Shown piece after piece: positions 1 through 4,867 of a stretch of DNA of 6,032 bases. The position numbers were made by a program, and so were the translations under genes. The stretch's first letter is position 1. Every line of letters starts with the position of its first letter. Source of the DNA: FEN-1279 sp964400285 (GTDB lineage: Bacteria; Bacteroidota; Ignavibacteria; Tepidaquicellales; Tepidaquicellaceae); assembly GCA_964400285.1 (NCBI GenBank), contig CAYNTK010000020.1:1-6032 (forward strand), given 5' to 3'. A model generated the notes under the pieces. That model did no database searches. It was not told the DNA's origin and worked only from the letters and a program-made list of their open reading frames with translations.

Positions 1-53
1 TCTGTTCCAACAAATAGCAATTTGAAATTTACACACTAAATGGAACGCTATCT
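1..53. repeat. Left arm of perfect 53-bp inverted repeat, IS256-like tip
   Basis: Bases 1-53 are the exact reverse complement of 5980-6032; identity stops at base 54 (c here, t in the reverse complement of the other end). Read outward from the window the arm begins (A)GATAGCGTTCCATTT and continues AGTGTGTAAATTTC. The GTGTAAA core about 18-24 bases from a terminal G is typical of IS256/Mutator-family inverted repeats, as I recall the family. No transposase is visible because the element body would lie outside the window. The likely element boundary is base 52 or 53. Alternatives are a different repeat family or an assembly break at a shared k-mer; the repeat itself is certain, its family is inferred. 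Confidence 0.7.
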
Positions 54-95
54 CAATTTATATTCAGATAATTTTAAATTTTTATTTTAATTTTA

Positions 96-115
96 TTTCA
101 TTAACTTTCATTAAC
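96..115 (+). repeat. Tandem 10-bp repeat upstream of the outer-membrane protein gene
   Basis: TTTCATTAAC occurs twice in exact tandem, at 96-105 and 106-115, followed by a weaker similar stretch at 116-125. It lies 22 bases before the ATG at 138 and one helical turn per copy, so it could be an operator for the downstream gene. It could equally be chance in such AT-rich DNA. Confidence 0.4.
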
Positions 116-137
116 ATTCAAATTAAACGGGGGTATT

Positions 138-1055
138 ATGAAAAAATTCTTTTCACTTTTTTTCCTGCTTTTTATAGTTACATCATTATCCTTTTCTCAA
201 AACCTTGAGAATAGGATTAATAAATATTCAAGAGACCTTGGCAATGGTTTTACTCAACCACTTGTTGAAGCTCTCGGTCTAAATATGAATAATGGATGGG
301 TTAGCGTAAAATCTATGAAAGATTTGTTCAGCATAGATTTTGGTATAAGTGCAGTTTTTGTTCCTGTTCCAAGTTCGGATAAAACATTTATGATCGCTTC
401 TCCTTATAATCCGAATGTTATACAGTCAGTTCCCACTGCAGTTGGTGAAACAACAACAATTGAGATGAATGGTGCTCCAAGCACTGCTGACCCACGAACA
501 TATCCTAAAGGTTTTGATTTAGGAATAATTCCTGTGGTAATGCCTCAGGCTTCTGTCGGAAACATTTTAAACACGAGATTTACTATCCGTGCATTACCTA
601 AAATAAAAATTAGTGATTTTGGTTATCTATCACTAATTGGTTTTGGTATCCAGCATAACATCTCCGCAGATATGAAAATACCTATGCCACTTGATTTTGG
701 TTTAATGGGTTCATTCGAAAATCTAAAACTCGGGGATATTGCTACTGCTGATGCATATACTATCAGTGCAATGGTTAGTAAGAGAGTGTGGAAAATTAAT
801 TTTTATACTTTACTGGGATACGATTATTCGAAATTTAAATTTAATTATAATTCTACCTATTTCGATTTTAGTTCAAACACTACGAAAACAACAAACGTTG
901 CCTTTGAAAATGAAGGTGCGAATGGTTTTAAACTTGGAGTTGGTGGTACTGCAGAAACCCGTTTCGCAAGAATGAACATCGGAATGAATTTTCTCCCGAA
1001 ATTCTGTTTTGATTTGGGTTTGAGTGTAGGTTTCGGATTAAAAAAACCATTTTAA
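138..1055 (+). CDS. Secreted DUF6588-like putative outer-membrane beta-barrel protein
   Basis: The 305-residue product has a clear Sec signal peptide: basic MKK, a hydrophobic core at residues 4-18, and probable cleavage after Ser20 (SFS|Q). The mature part is rich in alternating aromatic/hydrophobic strands and glycines, and ends in a terminal Phe (GLKKPF), the usual signal recognised by the BAM machinery. The early NNGW segment (about 51-54), the VVMPQASVGN stretch (about 132-141) and the LPKIKI segment match my memory of DUF6588, a Bacteroidetes-type family of unknown function. No enzymatic motif is seen. The start is supported by GGGGG at 129-133 and by the signal peptide. It is probably monocistronic: a strong terminator follows, and an IS-like end lies 84 bp upstream, within promoter range. 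Family call is moderately sure; the physiological role is unknown. Confidence 0.75.
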   Translation: MKKFFSLFFLLFIVTSLSFSQNLENRINKYSRDLGNGFTQPLVEALGLNMNNGWVSVKSMKDLFSIDFGISAVFVPVPSSDKTFMIASPYNPNVIQSVPTAVGETTTIEMNGAPSTADPRTYPKGFDLGIIPVVMPQASVGNILNTRFTIRALPKIKISDFGYLSLIGFGIQHNISADMKIPMPLDFGLMGSFENLKLGDIATADAYTISAMVSKRVWKINFYTLLGYDYSKFKFNYNSTYFDFSSNTTKTTNVAFENEGANGFKLGVGGTAETRFARMNIGMNFLPKFCFDLGLSVGFGLKKPF

Positions 1056-1101
1056 ATTGAAAGAATAAAGATTATAGATAATAAGAATGTTAAACATTTC
1101 T

Positions 1102-1133
1102 CGTTCCCGAAGTCCTCTTTGGGAACGTTTTTT
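1102..1133 (+). terminator. Rho-independent terminator of the outer-membrane protein gene
   Basis: An 11-bp stem (1102-1112 with 1117-1127, starting CGTTCCC and closing GGGAACG, one G-T wobble) encloses a TCCT loop and is followed by six T residues. It lies 46 bp after the stop codon and separates the gene from the tRNA. Confidence 0.9.
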
Positions 1134-1186
1134 GCAGTGGATTTTTATATTTAATTTTTGATATTAAAATTTTAATTTCTATTATT

Positions 1187-1259
1187 GCACCTATCGTCTA
1201 ACGGTTAGGACATCGCCCTCTCAAGGCGAAGATTACGGGTTCGAATCCCGTTAGGTGTA
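1187..1259 (+). tRNA. tRNA-Glu (anticodon CTC)
   Basis: A full cloverleaf can be folded. Acceptor stem: 1187-1193 with 1252-1258. D arm: GTCT/GGAC around AACGGTTA. Anticodon stem: TCGCC/GGCGA around loop CTCTCAA, giving CTC at positions 34-36. Variable loop: AGATT. T arm: ACGGG/CCCGT around TTCGAAT. Discriminator: A1259. The CTC anticodon reads GAG, and the D-arm and anticodon-arm sequences are characteristic of glutamate tRNA. CCA is not encoded, so it must be added by CCA-adding enzyme. The first acceptor pair is G-U (G1-U72) instead of the usual G-C. It lies between two terminators, so it is probably its own transcript. Confidence 0.95.
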
Positions 1260-1298
1260 CAAAGAGCATTGAATTGTAAATAATGAATAGTAAATTTT

Positions 1299-1333
1299 AT
1301 TCCCGTTGGTAGTGACTTCTTACGGGAATTTTT
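1299..1333 (+). terminator. Rho-independent terminator after tRNA-Glu
   Basis: An 8-bp perfect stem (ATTCCCGT at 1299-1306 with ACGGGAAT at 1322-1329) encloses a 15-nt loop and runs into TTTTT at 1329-1333. It lies 40 bp downstream of the mature tRNA end. The left arm and loop also resemble the tRNA 3' end (11 of 15 positions of 1244-1258). Confidence 0.8.
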
Positions 1334-1377
1334 ATTTATTAGGATGAGGCCATATTTAGCTATTATATTTCATTTAT

Positions 1378-1383
1378 TATAAT
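1378..1383 (+). promoter_or_regulatory. Possible -10 box for the small-protein/nucleotidyltransferase pair
   Basis: A perfect TATAAT lies 25 bp before the ATG at 1408, with only a weak -35-like TTTAGC at 1355-1360 (17-bp spacer). It follows the tRNA terminator, so some promoter is needed here. In such AT-rich DNA a TATAAT is expected often by chance, and if the organism uses Bacteroidetes-type promoters this match means little. Confidence 0.3.
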
Positions 1384-1407
1384 TAATCTTAATGTTATAT
1401 TATATAT

Positions 1408-1590
1408 ATGAAAAAGATAGTTAAAAAAGGAAATATTAAAGAACTTAAAAACGATTACAGTTTCTGGAAAACTACCTCATATCAATTCAGATTAGAAACC
1501 ATCGAAGAAATAAGAAAAGAATATAATCAATGGAAATATGGTACTGAACAAAGACTTCAGAGAGTTTTTAAAGTTATTAGCAAAACATAA
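1408..1590 (+). CDS. Small 60-residue protein paired with nucleotidyltransferase
   Basis: The product is a highly charged, basic protein of 60 residues: a lysine-rich start (MKKIVKKGNIKELKNDYSFW), a central ETIEEIRKEY helix-like segment, and a C-terminal RLQRVFKVI. I recall similar short proteins (an xxDYxxW segment, then ExxRxxY, ending in RLQRVxRVIK) directly upstream of DUF6036-type nucleotidyltransferases in many genomes, but have no name for them. There is no signal peptide, membrane segment or recognisable DNA-binding fold. No Shine-Dalgarno sequence precedes the ATG. The gene overlaps the next by 53 nt, and the overlap encodes the RLQRV tail, which appears to be the most characteristic part. 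An antitoxin-like or accessory role for the enzyme is plausible but inferred. Coding status is supported by the family pattern and tight coupling. Confidence 0.75.
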   Translation: MKKIVKKGNIKELKNDYSFWKTTSYQFRLETIEEIRKEYNQWKYGTEQRLQRVFKVISKT

Positions 1591-1981
1591 AATCAAATAT
1601 CTAATTGTAGGAGGATATGCAGTTGGATTTCACGGATATCCAAGATACACGAAAGACCTCGATATCTGGATAAAACCGGAAAAGAAAAACGCAGAAAAAA
1701 TTTTAAAATTACTCGATGATTTTGGTTTTGGTAAAACTGGAATCTCTATTGATGATTTAAATTCGGAAGGTAAATTTATTTTACTCGGAAACCCACCAAA
1801 TAGAATAGATATAGTTACATCCTGCGATGGAATAGAATTTGATGAGTGTTACTCTAAAAAGGTAAAAGTCAAATTTGGAAAAATTAATATTAATTTTATT
1901 GACTTAGAAAATTTAAAGAAGAATAAAAAAGCCGTAAATAGAGCACAAGATATTGCAGATATAAAAAATCTGGAGGAATGA
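1538..1981 (+). CDS. Small nucleotidyltransferase, DUF6036/AbiEii-like
   Basis: The 147-residue protein has the minimal polymerase-beta nucleotidyltransferase core: GG at residues 25-26 (LIVGGYAVGFHG), the metal-binding pair D40 and D42 (TKDLDIW), and a third carboxylate D91 (NRIDIVTS). The C-terminal KAVNRAQDIADIKNLEE fits the conserved R-x-K/Q-D-xx-D-xxx-L ending of this family. The LVGGYAVxxHGxPRxTxDLDIW signature is, as I know it, that of DUF6036-family enzymes related to AbiEii-type toxins. Such enzymes can transfer NMP groups to RNA or protein, but substrate cannot be read here. All catalytic residues are present, so it should be active. It begins inside the preceding gene (weak GGAA at 1532-1535 before the ATG), implying translational coupling. 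It ends 49 bp from the convergent reductase gene. It could be a toxin-antitoxin-like or phage-defence module; that is inference. Confidence 0.85.
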   Translation: MVLNKDFREFLKLLAKHKIKYLIVGGYAVGFHGYPRYTKDLDIWIKPEKKNAEKILKLLDDFGFGKTGISIDDLNSEGKFILLGNPPNRIDIVTSCDGIEFDECYSKKVKVKFGKININFIDLENLKKNKKAVNRAQDIADIKNLEE

Positions 1982-1994
1982 TAACTAAGTCTTT

Positions 1995-2030
1995 CCTTCG
2001 TGCCCTTAATGCCTAAGTGGTGAAATGCTC
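1995..2030. repeat. Degenerate GTG-rich intergenic element, possible dispersed repeat
   Basis: The junction between two convergent genes reads CCTTCGTGCCCTTAATGCC then TAAGTGGTGAAATGC, a run of imperfect 8-10-base units of the type CTTcGTGcC ending in GTGGTGAAA. I recall very similar stretches, of the form CTTNGTGNCCTTNGTGCC followed by TTNGTGGTGAAA, in intergenic DNA of unrelated bacteria. Base composition and look differ from the surrounding AT-rich spacers. It forms only a weak hairpin (CTTA/TAAG at 2005-2008 and 2014-2017) without a T run, so it is not a convincing terminator. Confidence 0.4.
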
Positions 2031-2999
2031 TTAAAAAATTTTCTTCCACCCGTGGCAATACGGCTCATGCCCGTTTTTCTGGTAATATTCCTGATGATAG
2101 TCTTCCGCTTTCCAAAATGTAGTTGCTTTTTTTAAAGTAGTTGCAACTTTATAACCTTTATCCGTTAAAATCTTAATCAGTTTTTCTGCTGTTTCTTTTT
2201 GTTTATCATCGAGGTAAAATATTTCCGAAAGATACTGCTCGCCTATATCTGGACCCTGTCCATTTGTTTGTGTAAAATCATGAATTTCAAAAAAGAGTTT
2301 CGCCAGTTCTTCGTAAGAAGTCTTCGAAGGGTCGAAAATAACTTCTATCGCCTCTATGTGTCCCGTTGTTCCCGAACAGACTTCTTTATAAGTAGGATTA
2401 TCTTTATGTCCGCCTATATATCCGACATCGGTGGAAATTACGCCTTTGGCTTTCTGGAAATAATATTCCACACCCCAAAAACATCCTCCCGCAAAAATTG
2501 CTTTTTCTGTTTTCACTTCAGCTTTCACGTCAGCAGTATCCTTTATAAATTTTAATGAAATCGAATTTACACAATGCCTTGTGTTTTTTTCTGTAAAACC
2601 TTCACCCAGAAAAACATGTCCCAAATGAGCTCCGCAATTATTACATATAATTTCAGTTCGCATTCCATCTGAATCTGGTAACCTTTTCACCGCACCCGCA
2701 ATTTCATCATCGAAGCTGGGCCAACCGCATCCTGAATGAAATTTACTTTCGGAACTGTAAAGTGGTGCATTACACCTCTTACAAATATAAGTTCCTTTTT
2801 CAAAAAAATTTTCATACTCTCCAGTAAAAGGTCTCTCTGTTCCTTTGTTTAAAATCACCCTTTCTTCTTCTTGCGTTAGTTTATTATAATAATTCATATT
2901 TGTTTTTATTGTATCCTGATTTAAAATTTGTAAATTCTGATTTCTTGTCTTCGAACAACCAAGAGTAATCAGTAATATTAATAAAATAACGAATCTCAT
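2031..2999 (-). CDS. msrBA: Lipoprotein bifunctional methionine sulfoxide reductase MsrB-MsrA
   Basis: This 322-residue protein reduces both R- and S-methionine sulfoxide. Residues 1-15 are a lipoprotein signal with lipobox ITLGC, lipidated at Cys15, so the enzyme should be anchored in the envelope and act in the periplasm. The MsrB domain (about 36-151) has zinc motifs CKRC (73-76) and CNNC (119-122), GCGWPSFD (from 90), and catalytic Cys143 in RHCVNS. The MsrA domain (about 166-322) has catalytic Cys173 in GGCFWG, a CSGTTGH segment (Cys208), QGPDIGEQY, and a late Cys315 (YCHGW) that may resolve the disulfide. The ATG at 2997-2999 is chosen because it gives the lipoprotein signal; the open frame extends 37 codons further upstream only through a hairpin and the dnaJ end. 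It lies 76 bp after dnaJ and is probably co-transcribed. Reductant partner is not in the window. Confidence 0.95.
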   Translation of the reverse strand: MRFVILLILLITLGCSKTRNQNLQILNQDTIKTNMNYYNKLTQEEERVILNKGTERPFTGEYENFFEKGTYICKRCNAPLYSSESKFHSGCGWPSFDDEIAGAVKRLPDSDGMRTEIICNNCGAHLGHVFLGEGFTEKNTRHCVNSISLKFIKDTADVKAEVKTEKAIFAGGCFWGVEYYFQKAKGVISTDVGYIGGHKDNPTYKEVCSGTTGHIEAIEVIFDPSKTSYEELAKLFFEIHDFTQTNGQGPDIGEQYLSEIFYLDDKQKETAEKLIKILTDKGYKVATTLKKATTFWKAEDYHQEYYQKNGHEPYCHGWKKIF

Positions 3000-3031
3000 T
3001 TTTTCTTTTTTAAAACAAAAAAAGGTTCTTG

Positions 3032-3075
3032 AAAGTTTATAAAGTTTGTAAAGTTTTTTAAACTTTATAAACTTT
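3032..3075. repeat. 16-bp perfect inverted repeat between dnaJ and msrBA
   Basis: AAAGTTTATAAAGTTT at 3032-3047 is the exact reverse complement of 3060-3075, with a 12-base loop. The arm is itself built of 9-base units (AAAGTTTAT, AAAGTTTGT, AAAGTTTTT) in tandem. It abuts the dnaJ stop codon directly. On the operon strand the stem is followed by CAAGAACC and then a T7 run ten or so bases later, so it could be a weak terminator/attenuator or an mRNA 3'-end stabiliser controlling read-through into msrBA. Confidence 0.6.
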
Positions 3076-4230
3076 TTAAGAGAAAACTCCTTTAAAAAAA
3101 CTCTTATCATCTTTATCCTTCCCCTTTTTCGGATTAAAGTTTTCGGATTTCGAGAGTTCTTTCAGAAGTTCCTTTTCTTTTGAAGATATTTTTTTAGGAG
3201 TTATTATATTCACTTTTACAAGCTGGTCGCCCCTGCCGTAACCGTTGAGGTGCTTGATTCCTTTATCTTTCATTCTAAGCACGCTACCCGCCTGTGTTCC
3301 CGCTTCCACTTTCAGTTTTGCTTTACCTTTTAATGTCGGCACGACAACTTCCACACCCATCACCGCATCGGGAAATCCAATTTCGAGTTCATAAATTATA
3401 TCATCATTCAATCGTGAGAAAAATTTATGTTGAGCTTCTTCAATAAACACAAGTAAGTCGCCGTTTTCTCCACCTCGTGCACCTGCATTACCCTGACCTC
3501 TTAATGGTATATAGTTCCCTTCCACTACACCTGCAGGAATGTTTACTTTAATCGTTGATTCCGATTTAACTCTACCTTCACCAGAACATTCAAGGCAGCG
3601 TTCTTTTACAATTCTTCCTTCACCATTACAGTGATGGCATTCTGTAACATTTATAAACTGCCCGAATATAGAGCGTGTTGCCTGACGGATTTCACCTGTT
3701 CCATTGCAATATGAACATGTTGTATAACCACTTCCGGATTTTGCTCCTGTCCCTCCGCAAGAAGAGCAAGGTTTATATTTTTTAACCTTAAGTGTTTTTT
3801 CCACACCGTCAGCTATTTCTTCTAAAGTAAGTTTCAAATTGATTTTTAAATCCGAACCCGGCATCCCACGCGATCGACTTCGACGGGAAGATGAACTACC
3901 AAAGAAATCATCAAAAATACTCCCACTTCTTCCAAATCCACCAAATATGTCACTAAAATGAGAAAAAATATCGTTTATATTATCGAAACCATGAAAACCG
4001 GTTGAATCGACTCCTTGATGGCCAAATTGGTCATAGCGTTGTCGCTTTTGCGTATCCGAAAGCACTTCATATGCTTCAGCACATTCCTTAAATTTCTCTT
4101 CTGCTTCCTTGTTCCCAGGATTTCTATCGGGATGATATTGCATTGCGAGTTTTCTATAAGCAGATTTAATTTCATCACTTGATGCATTTCTGCTTACTCC
4201 GAGTATCTCATAATAATCTCTTTTAGTCAT
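3076..4230 (-). CDS. dnaJ: Chaperone protein DnaJ (Hsp40)
   Basis: DnaJ delivers unfolded clients to DnaK and stimulates its ATPase in the cytoplasm. The 384-residue product has the full class A layout. The J domain (about 4-70) carries HPD at 33-35. A Gly/Phe region (about 72-110) follows, then a short Ser/Arg-rich stretch. The zinc domain has four CxxCxGxG repeats (Cys155/158, 172/175, 198/201, 212/215). The C-terminal client-binding domain spans about 224-345 (IPAGVxxGNYIPLRGQG), with a Lys/Asp-rich tail. All key residues are present and the length is normal for the family. The ATG overlaps the end of grpE by 8 nt (ATGACTAA), implying translational coupling. dnaK is absent from this operon and must be elsewhere. 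Function is certain from sequence. Confidence 0.99.
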   Translation of the reverse strand: MTKRDYYEILGVSRNASSDEIKSAYRKLAMQYHPDRNPGNKEAEEKFKECAEAYEVLSDTQKRQRYDQFGHQGVDSTGFHGFDNINDIFSHFSDIFGGFGRSGSIFDDFFGSSSSRRSRSRGMPGSDLKINLKLTLEEIADGVEKTLKVKKYKPCSSCGGTGAKSGSGYTTCSYCNGTGEIRQATRSIFGQFINVTECHHCNGEGRIVKERCLECSGEGRVKSESTIKVNIPAGVVEGNYIPLRGQGNAGARGGENGDLLVFIEEAQHKFFSRLNDDIIYELEIGFPDAVMGVEVVVPTLKGKAKLKVEAGTQAGSVLRMKDKGIKHLNGYGRGDQLVKVNIITPKKISSKEKELLKELSKSENFNPKKGKDKDDKSFFKGVFS

Positions 4231-4852
4231 TTTCGCTTTCTCTATTTTCTTCTACATTTTTCGTTGCTTCGGCAGAAACTATTACCTTTGCATGCCTTAA
4301 GACTTTATCCTTTAAAAAGTATCCTTTCTCGACAACCTCTAATACTGTATGAGGTGCTACATCTTCCTTTGGCATTTGTAATAAAGCATCGCATAAATTT
4401 ACATCGAATTCTTTTCCGAGAACATCCATCTCTTTCAATCCTTCTTTTTTTAGAATTTTTTCGAATTTCTTATAAATAGAATTAAAACCTTTTTTCAATG
4501 TTTCAAAATCCTTTGTCTCTCCTTTTTCAATAGATTCTGATGTCCTGATAAAATCATCATAAACGGGAATCAGCTGTTTAATCAAATTTTCTGAAGCATA
4601 TTTTATGTAATTAGAAATTTCTCCTTCTGTCCTTTTTTTATAATTCTCAAATTCAGCAACTTTTCTAAGCAAGGTGTCCTTTAATGTTGCCATTTCTTGT
4701 TTCAGTTTTTCGGTTTCAGTTTTTTCTTCCATTATAACTTCTTTGTCGTTTTTTTTATCTAATATTTCTTCCTTACCGGTTTTTGCTTCTTCTTTTTCAT
4801 CTTTAATTTTTATTTCTTTTTTTTCCTCTTTATGTTTATCGTGTTTTGACAT
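4223..4852 (-). CDS. grpE: GrpE nucleotide exchange factor
   Basis: GrpE dimers release ADP from DnaK. The 209-residue product starts with a very Lys/Glu-rich, probably disordered or coiled-coil segment (1-55). The long dimerisation helix follows (about 47-110, including LRKVAEFENYKKR at 62-74), then the beta domain with FDVNLCDALLQMP (149-161), VVEKGYFLKDKVLRHAKVIVS (173-193) and a charged tail. The usually conserved His in the NxHEA/NxHDA segment is Cys154 here, a variant of unclear effect. The N-terminal extension is on the long side. It is placed 15 bp after hrcA with AAGGA in the gap, the best Shine-Dalgarno of the operon, and its last 8 nt are shared with dnaJ. Confidence 0.98.
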   Translation of the reverse strand: MSKHDKHKEEKKEIKIKDEKEEAKTGKEEILDKKNDKEVIMEEKTETEKLKQEMATLKDTLLRKVAEFENYKKRTEGEISNYIKYASENLIKQLIPVYDDFIRTSESIEKGETKDFETLKKGFNSIYKKFEKILKKEGLKEMDVLGKEFDVNLCDALLQMPKEDVAPHTVLEVVEKGYFLKDKVLRHAKVIVSAEATKNVEENRESEND

Positions 4853-4867
4853 ATCTAATATTCCTTT
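4853..4867 (-). promoter_or_regulatory. Ribosome binding site for grpE
   Basis: On the minus strand the 15-bp gap between the hrcA stop and the grpE ATG reads AAAGGAATATTAGAT. AAGGA is placed 9 bases before the ATG, a good Shine-Dalgarno in a window where most starts lack one. Confidence 0.6.

Noticed and set aside
1..53. CRISPR repeat at the ends (GTTCCA...TGGAAC borders at 4-9 and 41-46)
   Set aside because: Only one copy per end, no spacer-repeat array and no cas genes. The GTGTAAA-containing tip fits an insertion sequence better.
1158..1185. TTGATA (1158-1163) with TATTAT (1180-1185) as the tRNA promoter
   Set aside because: Spacing is acceptable, but transcription would start inside the mature tRNA, whose 5' end is 1187. 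A promoter farther upstream is more likely but not identifiable.
1408..1590. Frameshifted fusion of the small protein and nucleotidyltransferase
   Set aside because: Each has a complete, family-typical end and start; the 53-nt overlap looks like the native arrangement, not a broken gene.
2001..2030. Bidirectional terminator between the convergent genes
   Set aside because: The only stem is 4 bp (CTTA/TAAG) without a T run on either strand at the proper place.
1849..2058. Minus-strand open frame across the nucleotidyltransferase end and the junction
   Set aside because: It overlaps two confidently coding regions and gives a low-complexity Phe-rich product.
2199..2555. Open frame on the plus strand opposite msrBA
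   Set aside because: It is antisense to a fully conserved MsrA/MsrB coding region, and its product has no family-like features.
3000..3110. A 37-codon N-terminal extension of the MsrBA reading frame starting in the dnaJ 3' end
   Set aside because: It translates the AT-rich hairpin into a Lys/Leu/Tyr repeat, overlaps dnaJ, and would bury the clear lipoprotein signal that starts at Met 2997-2999.
3975..4187. Alternative frame within the dnaJ J-domain region, and similar ones within grpE (4264-4479, 4674-4925), hrcA (5554-5772) and the secreted-protein gene (739-975)
   Set aside because: All are shadows of well-conserved genes, with no own start signals and unconvincing composition.
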